DNA of 38,489 nt, taken from positions 170,593-209,081 of the forward strand of contig NZ_JYIJ01000011.1 of assembly GCF_001543895.1 (NCBI RefSeq), given 5' to 3'. The notes below the pieces were generated by a model that searched no databases, was not told the DNA's origin, and saw nothing but the letters and a program-made list of their open reading frames with translations. The translations under genes and the position numbers were made by a program. The stretch is from Carbonactinospora thermoautotrophica. GTDB lineage: Bacteria; Actinomycetota; Actinomycetes; Streptomycetales; Carbonactinosporaceae. Within the stretch, counting starts at the first letter, position 1. Every line of letters starts with the position of its first letter. Positions 16,422 through 25,337 of this stretch are shown here, piece after piece.

Positions 16422-17183
16422 CTAAGCCCCCAGCCAGGCAGCCGGGGCGCGACCGGACCGAGGTATCGCGTCAGGGGCGACGGCTGTCCCGGTGAGTCGG
16501 CAGGCGGCTACCCACGTCGCGGTGTCGAACATCATGTCGGGGTCGGCTTCATGGTGAACCCACGCCGCGCACTCATCGATCGCCTCGACGAGCAGGTCGC
16601 GCAGCATGTCGTCCGGCTGCGGGACGCAAGCCCGCGCGATCCCCTCGACCGCGTAGTGGACAGTGCTGGGCGCGGCGTGCCGGCGAAAAGCCCCCGGGGA
16701 GGTCCGGATGCCGCGGGTGAAGTCGTGGGCCCACCGCGCGGCCTGCGGGACCTGCGCCAACGCCCACCGGCTCTGCTCCTCAAGCCAGCCGACCGACCGC
16801 CCGTCGAGGTCAGCCAGCACACGCTCACACGTCAGCACGGACACCGCCATGACACGTTGCCGCTCGGCCGCCACCACCGGCAGCGCCGTCCTCGCGCACC
16901 GAAGCGCGATCCGCGCATCGACGTGCAGGTCATCGCTGGTCAACCCGATCACCGACGGAACCAGTCCAGCCAACCGCGTACGACCGGCGTCGGAGGTGTA
17001 GTCGTTGACGCAGCAGGCGACGGCAGCGAGCAGCGGGTGCGTGCACGCCGGGTGATCACTCCAACGCTCCCCGGCGAGGTACGACGCCAGCTCCATGAAA
17101 CACGCGCCCTTGCGCGGACTCCGGTGCTTGCCTCGAGAAAGAACCGGAATCAGCTCGGGCGGACGAGCACCGTAGCCAGACAT
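16422..17183 (-). CDS. conserved actinobacterial hypothetical protein
   Basis: 253 residues from ATG 17183. The protein is soluble and rich in helix-forming Ala, Leu and Arg (KGACFMELASYLAGERWSDH, HPLLAAVACCVNDYTSDAGR, ERQRVMAVSVLTCERVLADL, AVEGIARACVPQPDDMLRDL). Proteins with this opening (ELIPVLSRGKHRSPRKGACF) occur, as I recall, as uncharacterised actinobacterial genes of about 250 residues. No signal peptide, membrane segment or catalytic motif is visible. The function is unknown; it stands alone between degraded sequence on both sides. Confidence 0.75.
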   Translation of the reverse strand: MSGYGARPPELIPVLSRGKHRSPRKGACFMELASYLAGERWSDHPACTHPLLAAVACCVNDYTSDAGRTRLAGLVPSVIGLTSDDLHVDARIALRCARTALPVVAAERQRVMAVSVLTCERVLADLDGRSVGWLEEQSRWALAQVPQAARWAHDFTRGIRTSPGAFRRHAAPSTVHYAVEGIARACVPQPDDMLRDLLVEAIDECAAWVHHEADPDMMFDTATWVAACRLTGTAVAPDAIPRSGRAPAAWLGA

Positions 17184-17767
17184 GAGGCGCCCCCGGAGGA
17201 TCGGCGGGCCTGACACGACCAGTCTGCGCCACCATCGACCCGCACGCCACGGGACGGTCGCCTCCCGGTCACGCACCTCCGCCGCACCTCCCCACCGGTT
17301 GGGTGACCGCTGGACACGGGCTGACCGAACGGTCAGCGCCGCGCCACCTGGTATCGACACCGATCCCCCCACAGCACAGATCGCACGACGTACCTAGAAG
17401 ATCACTGAAGATGTTGGGGGTTCTGGCCTCGTCCCGTCTGGGCCGGGACCAGACTGGTTGGCGTGCGGGGGGATTGGGCCGGTCGGGCCGGACGCCCGGG
17501 AGGCCTGCCGGGAGTTGATCCGAGCGTGTTCGCGTTCTTGGACGCCGTCGGCGACCCCGCCTACTCCACCGGCGACGCCCGCCAACCTGGAACAGGCCGG
17601 ACACCGGCTGTTCCGCAAGCCCGTGCCGCTGCTGCCGTCTCCGGCGGCTTCACCCTCGACACCAGCACCGGCGCCGTACCTGCCCCGCGGGCCATACCGC
17701 TGAACTGGCGCAACCGGCCGGCCGGCACCAGCAGCGCAAGGCCTTCTTCGGGGAATGATGCTGCCAC
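17184..17767. other. 584-bp stretch without a confident gene
   Basis: Open frames are short and have the Arg/Pro/Ser-rich composition of shadows. No RNA gene or repeat was recognised. Promoters for the flanking leftward hypothetical gene presumably lie at its left end. Confidence 0.4.
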
Positions 17768-18256
17768 TCAGCTCTGGGGCCGTGTGCGGCGGACTCTGAG
17801 CGAGTCGCCAAGCGCTCGCAGAGCGGGTACGGCTTCTGCCAACGCGGCCCGCTCCTTGTCGCTGAGGCTCCCCAGGGCGTCGGCGAAGATCTCTGCCCAG
17901 GCGTTCTCGATCCTGGCCATGGCGTGGATGGCATTTATCGTGGGGCGCAACTGCACGGATCGGCGGTCGTGCGGGTCGGGGTCGCGGTGTATCAGGCCAC
18001 GGGCGACGAGACCGCGCACCATGGTGCTGGCGTTACTGGCATGCAGGCCGAGGTCGCGGGCGAGAGTGCTCACACTGACTCCCGGCGCGTCCAGCACGTA
18101 CCTCAGCACTTCGAGCTCGGCCGGGGGTAGAGGGGTCAGGCCGGCCTCCTGCACCCCCCGCAAGCGCAGGACACGGGCAAGTCTGTAGAGGACCGGGGTC
18201 AGCTCCCTGGCCTCGCGGAGGAGCCGCTTGTCAATTGCGGTGCCCGTTTTCTTCAC
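17768..18256 (-). CDS. MarR-family transcriptional regulator
   Basis: 162 residues from GTG 18256. The winged helix-turn-helix is in the middle: LPPAELEVLRYVLDAPGVSV, STLARDLGLHASNASTMVRG and then LVARGLIHRDPDPHDRRSVQ, with the DxRDRR-like wing. MarR proteins repress adjacent efflux or degradation genes and are released by phenolic or drug-like ligands. The gene is divergent from a Bcr/CflA-type exporter, and an 83-bp shared promoter region contains a perfect palindrome, so autoregulation and control of the exporter are likely. Confidence 0.9.
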   Translation of the reverse strand: MKKTGTAIDKRLLREARELTPVLYRLARVLRLRGVQEAGLTPLPPAELEVLRYVLDAPGVSVSTLARDLGLHASNASTMVRGLVARGLIHRDPDPHDRRSVQLRPTINAIHAMARIENAWAEIFADALGSLSDKERAALAEAVPALRALGDSLRVRRTRPQS

Positions 18257-18281
18257 GCTTCAATACTACTATTACCTATAG

Positions 18282-18297
18282 TTCTATAGCTATAGAA
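18282..18297. promoter_or_regulatory. MarR operator candidate (16-bp perfect palindrome)
   Basis: TTCTATAGCTATAGAA is a perfect inverted repeat between marR and the exporter gene. A third TATAG copy lies just upstream (18277-18281). The AT-rich block is unusual in this GC-rich DNA. Binding by the adjacent MarR protein is inference. Confidence 0.65.
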
Positions 18298-18338
18298 AAC
18301 TCCTCGCAGCACGCCCTCCCCTTTCTCAGGGAGATCAT

Positions 18339-19593
18339 GTGGCGTCCTCTCCGACCTCCCGACCGGCCGCGGCGCCGGCTCGGATGGGCCTGCTCACGGC
18401 GGCCCTCGCTCTGTTGTCGTTCGTCGTGCCGTTAGCCACGGACATGTACCTGCCCGCGTTCCCGCGGATGGTGGAGGAACTCCAGACGGACGCCTCGGGT
18501 ATCCAGCTGACGCTCACGGCCTTCATGATCGGCCTCGCGGTCGGGCAGTCGGTGCTGGGACCGTTACGACCGGTACGGCCGGCGGAAGCCCATCCTTATC
18601 GGTGCGGCCTTCTGCGCCCTCTCCACCGCGCTGTGCGCGGTGGCAACCTCGCTCGGTTGGCTGGTCGCACTGCGCTTCGTGATGGGTTTCAGCGGCGCGG
18701 CGGGCATCGTCGTGGGTCGGGCAGTCATCTCCGACGTCGCGAGCGGGAGGGTTGCGGCCCGCCTGTTCGGCATCCTGACGGCACTCGGCGGCATCGCACC
18801 GATCGTGGCCCCGCTGGCCGGCGGCGCCGTCGTCATCGCCGCCGGATGGCGAGGGGTCTTCTGGGCCTTGGCCGCCGCTTCGCTGCTGATGTTCCTCGCC
18901 GCGCTGTTCGCCGTGCCGGAGAGCCTGCCCCGGGAGAAGCGATACGGCAGCGGAATGCGCAGTACCCTGCGGGCCGTGGGCTCGGTCCTGACCAACCGCC
19001 CCTACCTCGGCTACACCTTCGCCTTCACGTTCGGCTGCGGCGCCTTGTACTGCTACATCGCCGCATCTCCGTTTCTCCTGCAGAAGGTCCTCGGGTTGAG
19101 CGTCGGTCAGGCATCGGTGGCCTTCGCCGGCGGGGCGCTGACCGCCACTGTCTCCAGCGCCGTCAACGCCAAGCTGGTCGACCACTTCGCCCCGGCCCGT
19201 CTGCTGCGCATCGGCCTGGCCACCATGGTCGCCGCTACGGCTGCGATGCTGGTGATCACCCTGGCCGGACAGCTGGGACGTGTCAGCGCGCTGGGACTGC
19301 TCGGGGTCACCTTCATTGGGCTCGGCATGGTGTTCGGCAACGCGACCGCTCTGGCCATCGACTACGTCCCGTACGCGGCTGGCACGGGGTCGGCCGTGCT
19401 CGGTACCTTGCAGAGCGCGCTCGGCGCGATCGTCGCGCCGCTGATGGGCCTCGGCGGAGAGCACACGGCTGTCCCGCTCTTCCTGGGCATGACCGCGTGT
19501 TCAGGCATCGCGGCACTGGCGCTGCTGCTCACCCGCGGCGCCGAGCCGTCCGCGGTCCGCGAGCACAAGGTCGCCGAGACCATCGGGCTCTGA
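18339..19593 (+). pseudogene. Bcr/CflA-family drug exporter with one frameshift
   Basis: The gene starts at GTG 18339 after AGGGAG. The first frame encodes TM1-TM2 (MGLLTAALALLSFVVPLATD, then MYLPAFPRMVEELQT and GQSVLGPL). It should continue as SDRYGRRKPxLIG (MFS motif A), but those codons (DRYGRRKPILIGAAFCALST) are in the +1 frame from about 18567. The rest reads through without interruption to TGA 19593, ending HKVAETIGL. Two bases missing, or one extra, near 18565-18567 would explain it. The intact protein would be about 415 residues with 12 TM segments. It is either a recent pseudogene or a sequencing error; conservation of the downstream frame argues for recency. Confidence 0.85.
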
Positions 19594-19629
19594 CCCGAAA
19601 GGGCAACCTGGCACATTAGCTGCTATCTG

Positions 19630-20015
19630 ATGAGGTCAGCTCGGTGGCGTCCCCAGCCGTGGTGTACGCCGACTCGCCGAGGCGTTGATGAACGGACGCG
19701 ATCTGCGGCGCGCCGTACGGGCAGCTCGGAGAAGAGCGGGTCAACCGGCGCGACGGCTATCGCTCCGGGAGCGGGACATCCGCGTGGGGTGCGGCGTCAG
19801 AGCGGGTCTTACAACCCGCAAGACTGGCTGGACAAGGAGATCCGCTGCCGCACCGACGTGTCGGCGTCTTCCCAGCCGCGACGCCGTTGCCTGCCTCGTC
19901 GACGCCGTGCTGGCCGAAAGGACGACGCAGAGGTCGAACAGCGTCGCCACATGGGCTTGGATCTGCTCGCCAGGAGCCGTCTGAGCCCTACCACCGGGTC
20001 ACCGGTGGCCGTCTC
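19630..20015 (+). pseudogene. degenerate IS256 (mutator-type) transposase
   Basis: Two parts of an IS256 transposase can be read in shifting frames. One is the N-terminal segment ICGAPYGQLGEERVNRRDGY with RERDIRVG around 19700-19800. The other is the C-terminal segment VGVFP, DAVACLVDAVLAE and RRHMGLDLLARSRL around 19860-19985. The catalytic middle is missing, so an internal deletion and several frameshifts have inactivated it. Only this debris separates the exporter pseudogene from the ATP-grasp operon. Confidence 0.75.
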
Positions 20016-20026
20016 GTACACCACCA
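19999..20026 (-). repeat. 28-bp dispersed repeat, copy 1
   Basis: These 28 bases are the exact reverse complement of 37736-37763, beginning TGGTGGTGTACGAGACGGCC on the minus strand. Here they follow the C-terminal relic of an IS256 transposase, so they may be the 3' end of that element family. Confidence 0.7.
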
Positions 20027-20100
20027 ACTCGGACACGGGCGGCGGCATCTGCTTGTGGCGCGAGCGAGACGGGCGCGCCTGGTGAAGAGCGATCCGTTGG

Positions 20101-21351
20101 TCAGGGCACGGCGGCGGTGGCGGGGAGCTGGGCCGGAGCGGGGTGGATGACGGGTGTGATGCCTCCCGCGGCGCTCAGTGCACGGTGCATGGCGAGTTCC
20201 GCGGTGGGGCCTTCGGTGAGGACGATGCCGGTGCAGCCTCGTTGGTCGCTGAGGTGTTCGAAGCGGTCACCGGGGGTGGAGGTGGGGAACCACTCCGGGT
20301 TGCCCGGCAGGGTGGACAGGCGGTCGAGGCCGGACCATCCGGTGAGGGTTCCCGGTCGAGGGGCGTAGATGAGGACGAAGGCGACTGCGGGGCCGGATCC
20401 GAGGTGGTCGTCGAGCAACGTCGGGTGTTCGCCCAGAGCCATCGAGATCATGGCTGTGTAGACGTTGGTGTCGAGTGAGCGGCACAGTGCCTCCCCGACG
20501 AGCGCGCCGCCGATACGGCCGTTGATCTCGACGACTTCCGGACCTTGCGTGGTGAGGACGAATTCGGTGTGTGCGAAACCCTGCCGGTACCCTGCCGCGG
20601 CCAGCACCCGGGTGATCCACCGCTCCAGCGCCGCCCGCTCGTCCGGCGGGAAGGCCACCGGGAACGACGCTGCCTCCTCGCGCCGCAGCGGCTCGGGTGA
20701 GAGCTGGCGGCTGAGCACGCCGAGCAGCCGGGTGCGTCCCTGCCAGGTGAGGGTTTCGGCGCTGTAGACGGGTCCGGCGAAGAACGGCTCAGCGATCAGG
20801 TGGCCGTTGAGCGTGGTCTGCTGGGCTTCGCGTACCGCGCGGCCCAGTTCGTGCTCGTCGCGGATCAACCAGACGGCGCGGGAGGAGGTGCCGGCGGAGT
20901 CCTTGAGCACCAGAGGAAACCCGATCGCGGTGGCCACCCGTTCGGCCTCCGCGAGGGTGGGCGCGGTCGGGATCGCGGTCGCACGGCTCAGCCCACGCCG
21001 GTGCAGCAGCGCCCGGACCGCGCCCTTGTCGCGGAGGGTGCGCACCGTGTCGATGTCGGGTCCGGGGAGCCCGAGACGCGCGGCGAGTTCCGCGCCCGGG
21101 AGCGCCCAGGTGTCGGTGGAGCTGATGATCCCGGCCAGGTCGGGGATCCGGCGGAGCGCGGTTTCGCACGCGGAGACGTCGCCGGTGTCCACGTCCAGCA
21201 CGTCGAGTCGGTCCGGGCGCAGCCGGCGCAGCTCGTGGGCGTAGATCGAGCGGTCGCTGGTGAGCAGGCACAGGCGGTGCCCGGCCTGGGATGCCGCGTC
21301 GACCAGCCTGCCCAGTCCGAAGGTGAGCGCTTCGAGCAGTGCGATGGTCAC
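20101..21351 (-). CDS. ATP-grasp ligase of the predicted metallophore operon
   Basis: 416 residues from GTG 21351, which overlaps the stop of the PLP-enzyme gene (GTGA). The ATP-grasp fold shows conserved lysines near 109 and 150, the glycine-rich loop DSAGTSSRA (151-159), and the metal/ATP motif VVEINGRIGG (273-282). The family joins a carboxylate to an amine through an acyl phosphate; amino-acid ligases making dipeptides are the closest type. The substrates are unknown. It is the last gene of the operon, so it probably condenses the product of the PLP enzyme with another acid or amino acid. Confidence 0.85.
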   Translation of the reverse strand: MTIALLEALTFGLGRLVDAASQAGHRLCLLTSDRSIYAHELRRLRPDRLDVLDVDTGDVSACETALRRIPDLAGIISSTDTWALPGAELAARLGLPGPDIDTVRTLRDKGAVRALLHRRGLSRATAIPTAPTLAEAERVATAIGFPLVLKDSAGTSSRAVWLIRDEHELGRAVREAQQTTLNGHLIAEPFFAGPVYSAETLTWQGRTRLLGVLSRQLSPEPLRREEAASFPVAFPPDERAALERWITRVLAAAGYRQGFAHTEFVLTTQGPEVVEINGRIGGALVGEALCRSLDTNVYTAMISMALGEHPTLLDDHLGSGPAVAFVLIYAPRPGTLTGWSGLDRLSTLPGNPEWFPTSTPGDRFEHLSDQRGCTGIVLTEGPTAELAMHRALSAAGGITPVIHPAPAQLPATAAVP

Positions 21352-22430
21352 GACACCCTGTCCTTCCGGTGTTCCTGCGGGGAAATCAGCCGAACCGCCG
21401 GGTAGCTGCGGCGTGCCCAGCGCATGGCTGACCACGGTGGCGTGAGGTCGGCCAGCGACGTGATCTCCACGGGGGCGAGCCTGGCCGGGTCCAGCGCCTC
21501 GCGGTGCCGGGTGAACACTCGCTCGGTGTACCGGTGCCCGGTGTCGGCTCCTATGACGAGGTGCGTGCGTTCGGGATGGCGGCGAGCCTCCCACGCGGCG
21601 ACCAGGTAGGCGGCGCCGGTGGACAGCCCCGCGAAGACGGCGTGGTCGCGCAGCAGCGCGACCGCTCCGGCCATCGCGTGCCGGAAGTCCAGCCAGTGCA
21701 GACGGTCGTACAGCTCGTGCCGGACGTTGCCGAAGTGGATGGCGCTGCCGATGCCGGCGATGATGGCATCGGGATCGGAGAACCGTTCGCTGCCGAAGGT
21801 GACGCTGCCGAAGGGTTGGATGCCGACCAGGCGGACGGCGGGGTCGCGGCGCCGCAGCGACTCGACGAGCCCGCCGGTGGAGGCACCTGTGCCGACGCTG
21901 CCCACGATCGTCAGCGGCACGCCCGGTAACGCGGCGTTGACGAGTTCCGCCAGTTCGGCGTAGCCGAGATAGTGCACCGGGTCGTGGTACTGCCGCATCC
22001 AGTGCATGTCGGGGTTGCGCTGCAGCAGTTCGCGTACGCGGGCCACTCTGCGTTGCTGGTCGAGCTGCAGGTCCGTCGACGGGGGCATCTGGTCCACGGT
22101 GGCGCCGAGGATCTCCAGCTGGACTCGCATCGTGGTGTCGACGGTGGTGGAGGCGACGATGTGGCAGCGCATCCCGTACCGGTGGCAGGCCATCGCCAAC
22201 GCCAGCGCGTAGATGCCGCTGGAGCTGTCGACCAGCGTCTGGCCGGGGTGAACGATCCCGCGGTCCAGCAGGGAGCGCACGGCGCCGAGCGCGGCATAGA
22301 CCTTGAGGGTCTCGAAGCGGGCCAGCACCACGTTGTCCGCCAGGCGGACGAAGCTGGGTGCTTTGATCGCGTCGGTGATGTGGGAGTGGACCGGAACGGC
22401 GGTGCCGGACTGTGCGCGCACGGTAGTCAC
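21348..22430 (-). CDS. PLP-dependent cysteine-synthase-fold enzyme
   Basis: 360 residues from GTG 22430, overlapping the stop of the binding-protein gene. The fold-type II features are a candidate Schiff-base lysine in RFETLKVYAA (K43), the substrate loop SSSG (69-72) and the phosphate-binding loop GSVGTGASTGG (177-187). Such enzymes perform beta-replacement on serine derivatives; SbnA of staphyloferrin B synthesis and the EDDS zincophore enzymes are examples that make diaminopropionate-type precursors. The motif around K43 differs from the usual NPGGSxKDR of CysK, so it forms a divergent branch. No SbnB-like partner is present. A role in chelator synthesis is inference from context. Confidence 0.82.
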   Translation of the reverse strand: MTTVRAQSGTAVPVHSHITDAIKAPSFVRLADNVVLARFETLKVYAALGAVRSLLDRGIVHPGQTLVDSSSGIYALALAMACHRYGMRCHIVASTTVDTTMRVQLEILGATVDQMPPSTDLQLDQQRRVARVRELLQRNPDMHWMRQYHDPVHYLGYAELAELVNAALPGVPLTIVGSVGTGASTGGLVESLRRRDPAVRLVGIQPFGSVTFGSERFSDPDAIIAGIGSAIHFGNVRHELYDRLHWLDFRHAMAGAVALLRDHAVFAGLSTGAAYLVAAWEARRHPERTHLVIGADTGHRYTERVFTRHREALDPARLAPVEITSLADLTPPWSAMRWARRSYPAVRLISPQEHRKDRVS

Positions 22431-23431
22431 CGCCCGATGGAGCGTAGGTAGGCGGCGAGGCTCTCAGCACCCTGAACGTTGCGCGGGCCGCTGACCATGT
22501 CGCCGTAGGAGATGACGTGGAACCGGTTGTTCCGCACGGCCGGCACGGTGGCGAGTTGAGGCAGCGACTTGAGGAAGGCGATCTTTTCCTGGGCGGTCTG
22601 GCCGGCGTAGTCGACCACGACGATCACCTCGGGTTCGGCCTTCACCACCGCCTCCCAGCCGACGGTGCCCCAGCCTTTCTCCAGGTCGTCGAAGATGTTG
22701 CGGCCGCCGGCGACCTCGATGATGTCGTTGGGTGCGGCGTGTCGTCCGGCGGTGAAGGGCTGGTCGGTGCCGGAGTCGTAGACGAACACCCGCGCGGGCG
22801 GCGTGTTCTTGGGCGCACCGGCGCGCACCGCGTCGACGCGTGCGCGCAGCTCCGCGACGAGTTCCCGGGCCCTGGGCTGGACCTGGAAGATCTCGCCAAG
22901 GTTGAGCAGGTCGGTGTAGAGCGCCTCCAGTGGCCTGACGTCCGCGCGCGAGGCCGGGTAGTTCCAGCACGTTTCGGTGTGCAGGTAGCTGCGGATGCCG
23001 ACCTGTTCGAGCAGTTGCGGCGTGATGCCTCTTTCCTCGCTGAAGCCGGAATTCCAGCCGGCGATCACCCAGTCGGCCTTGGCTTTGACCAGGATCTCCC
23101 GCGTCACGCGGGAGGTGCCGAGCCGCTCCACCCGCGCGTAGTCGTCCTTCCACGGGGAACCGGCGATGGACGGGTCGCCGAGCGAGTTCATCACATAGCC
23201 GCGCATCCGGCCGGCCAGGCCCAGGGAGAACATCTTCTCCGCCCCGCTGACGTCGTAGGCGACGGGACGCTGCGGAATCGGGTAGGTGACCTGTGCGCCG
23301 CAGTTGGTCACCGTCACTTCCGCCGCACCCGCCTGGTGTGACGGTTTGACGTCGGCTCCGCACGCGGTCAGCAGCAGCGCGCCGGCCGTCAGCACGGCGA
23401 CAGGCATGCCGGTGTTGCGCGACAGCGTCAT
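22427..23431 (-). CDS. ABC transporter substrate-binding lipoprotein (FecB/FepB type)
   Basis: 334 residues from ATG 23431, which overlaps the ATPase stop. It has a lipoprotein signal peptide with lipobox LTAC (Cys24). The mature part reads as a two-lobed periplasmic-binding-type protein: NCGAQVTYPIPQRPVAYDVS, WVIAGWNSGFSE, PNDIIEVAGGRNIFDDLEKG, WEAVVKAEPEVIVVVDYAGQ. It is anchored outside the membrane and captures a metal-chelate such as a siderophore. It adjoins the matching ATPase and FecCD permease genes. The exact ligand is unknown. Confidence 0.9.
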   Translation of the reverse strand: MTLSRNTGMPVAVLTAGALLLTACGADVKPSHQAGAAEVTVTNCGAQVTYPIPQRPVAYDVSGAEKMFSLGLAGRMRGYVMNSLGDPSIAGSPWKDDYARVERLGTSRVTREILVKAKADWVIAGWNSGFSEERGITPQLLEQVGIRSYLHTETCWNYPASRADVRPLEALYTDLLNLGEIFQVQPRARELVAELRARVDAVRAGAPKNTPPARVFVYDSGTDQPFTAGRHAAPNDIIEVAGGRNIFDDLEKGWGTVGWEAVVKAEPEVIVVVDYAGQTAQEKIAFLKSLPQLATVPAVRNNRFHVISYGDMVSGPRNVQGAESLAAYLRSIGR

Positions 23432-24237
23432 CGTGAGATCCCCTCAGGAGTTGTGGCGTCGTCGGTCGGCAGGTCGTAGAGCAACTGCGGCGCGCCGGTC
23501 CGCGGGTGGGTCACGACCGTGACGTCCACCCCGAAGACCGAACGCACCAGCTCCGGGGTGAGCACCTCCGCCGGCGTCCCAGAGGCGACCAACGTCCCGG
23601 AGCGCAGCACCGCGACCCGGTGGCAGGTGGCGGCGGCGAGGTTGAGATCGTGCAGCGCGACGAGAACCGTCAAACCGCAGCCCCGCAGGAACGACAGCAG
23701 CTCGACCTGGTGCCGTACGTCGAGGTGGTTGGTCGGCTCGTCGAGCACGAGCACCGCCGGTTCTTGAACCAGTGCCCGGGCCAGGAGCACGCGCTGCCGC
23801 TCGCCCCCGGACAGGGTGAGCACGCTGCGCTGCGCCAGGTGGGTGATGTCCAGGCGGCGCAGCGCGTCCCGGCACAGCTCGCGTTCCCGGGCGGTCAGCC
23901 GCAGGTTGCCGCGCTGGTGCGGTGACCGGCCCAGCGCCACGACCTCCTCCACGGTGAAGTCCAGTTCCATGCGGCTTTCCTGGGTGAGCGCGGCGATCCG
24001 CCGCGCGGTCTCGCGAAGGCTCTGCCCGGACAGGTCGGCGCCGTCGAGCAGCACCACACCGGAGGACGGCCGCAGCGCCCGGTAGACGCAGCGCAGCGCG
24101 GTGGACTTGCCGCTGCCGTTGGGTCCCAGCAGGCCGATGATCTCGCCCGCGCCGACGTCCAGCCGCAGCTCGCGGATCAGCGTCGCCCCCGCGACCTCGA
24201 CCGAAACGTCGCGCAGCGACAGCGGAAGCGGGCGCAT
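23428..24237 (-). CDS. ABC transporter ATPase (FecE/FhuC type)
   Basis: 269 residues from ATG 24237 (ATGA overlap with the permease stop). Walker A is GPNGSGKST (38-46), the signature LSGGE (142-146), Walker B VLVLDEP (162-168), and the H-loop is in LVALHDLNLA. Length and sequence (VVALGRSPHQ in the Q-loop-to-signature region) fit the iron-chelate/cobalamin import class. It powers import through the FecCD permease encoded immediately upstream. Confidence 0.92.
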   Translation of the reverse strand: MRPLPLSLRDVSVEVAGATLIRELRLDVGAGEIIGLLGPNGSGKSTALRCVYRALRPSSGVVLLDGADLSGQSLRETARRIAALTQESRMELDFTVEEVVALGRSPHQRGNLRLTARERELCRDALRRLDITHLAQRSVLTLSGGERQRVLLARALVQEPAVLVLDEPTNHLDVRHQVELLSFLRGCGLTVLVALHDLNLAAATCHRVAVLRSGTLVASGTPAEVLTPELVRSVFGVDVTVVTHPRTGAPQLLYDLPTDDATTPEGISR

Positions 24238-25337
24238 CAGCGGCCTCCGAACAGGTAGCCGCGGCGGCGCATCACCACGAGGAACACCGGGACACCGATC
24301 AACGCCGTGATCACTCCCAACGGCAGTTCCTCCGGGGGGACCAGCGTGCGGGCCAGCACGTCGACCCACACCAGGAAGCACGCGCCGGCCAACGGTGCCA
24401 CGGCGAGCACCCGGCGGTGCGCCGACCCGACCACCATGCGCACCACGTGCGGCAGGACCAGGCCGACGAAGCCGATGGCGCCGCTGACGGCCACCAGCAC
24501 ACCGGTCACCACAGCGGTGAGGACGAACAACTGCCGCCGCAGTCTCGCGGCGTCCACCCCCAAGCTGGCGGCGGTCTCGTCCCCCATCGACAACACGTCC
24601 AGCGCCGTGCTGCGGCGCAGCAGCACCACCACGGCCACGACCACCGCGACCAGCGCCAGCGGCAGCGACTCCCATGTCGCCGCGCCCAGGCTGCCGAGCA
24701 GCCAGAACAGCACCGTCTGCGCTGCCTGCCCGTTGGGCGACAGGAACACCAGCACGCTCATCACCGCCTGAAAGGCGTAGGCGAGCGCGACACCGGTGAG
24801 CACCAGCCGCAACGGAGTGAGGCCCAGGCGGCTACGGGCGGCGAGGTAGACGAGCACGGTCGCGGCCAGCGCGCCGAGGAACGCGGCCGTGGACAACGCG
24901 AGCACGCCGAGCCCGGCGAACAGGCCGAAGACCACCACCGCGGTGGCCCCGACCGAGGCGCCGGAGGAGATTCCCAGCACGAACGGGTCGGCCAGGGCGT
25001 TACGGACCAGCGCCTGTACAGCGACCCCGACCACGCTCAGCCCCGCACCGACCACCGCAGCCAGCAGCACCCGGGGCGCGCGCACGTTCCAGACGATCGA
25101 GTACGCGGTGACCTCGTCGGCGCGGATGGAGCCACCGGTGATCGCCGCGTCCAGATAGCGCAGCACGTCACCGAGAGGCACGACAGTAGGACCGAGGGCG
25201 ATACCAGCGATCACCGACAGCACCAGACCCGCACCCAGCACCAGAAGCGGCGTGGTCAGCTGGATCGCGCGCGCGTGACGGTCGTCCGGCTCGGCGAGCA
25301 GCCGCAACGCCACATCGGTGGCCTGCTCAGCTCGCAC
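24237..25337 (-). CDS. FecCD-family metal-chelate ABC permease
   Basis: 366 residues from GTG 25337. It has about ten hydrophobic segments with family motifs: RAPRVLLAAVVGAGLSVVGV, ALVRNALADPFVLGISSGAS, AIGFVGLVLPHVVRM and EELPLGVITALIGVPVFLVV. One permease gene is present, so it probably works as a homodimer like BtuC. It overlaps the methyltransferase gene by 11 bp and the ATPase by 3 bp. It imports a siderophore-like or cobalamin-like chelate; the biosynthetic neighbours favour a self-made chelator. Confidence 0.92.
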   Translation of the reverse strand: MRAEQATDVALRLLAEPDDRHARAIQLTTPLLVLGAGLVLSVIAGIALGPTVVPLGDVLRYLDAAITGGSIRADEVTAYSIVWNVRAPRVLLAAVVGAGLSVVGVAVQALVRNALADPFVLGISSGASVGATAVVVFGLFAGLGVLALSTAAFLGALAATVLVYLAARSRLGLTPLRLVLTGVALAYAFQAVMSVLVFLSPNGQAAQTVLFWLLGSLGAATWESLPLALVAVVVAVVVLLRRSTALDVLSMGDETAASLGVDAARLRRQLFVLTAVVTGVLVAVSGAIGFVGLVLPHVVRMVVGSAHRRVLAVAPLAGACFLVWVDVLARTLVPPEELPLGVITALIGVPVFLVVMRRRGYLFGGR

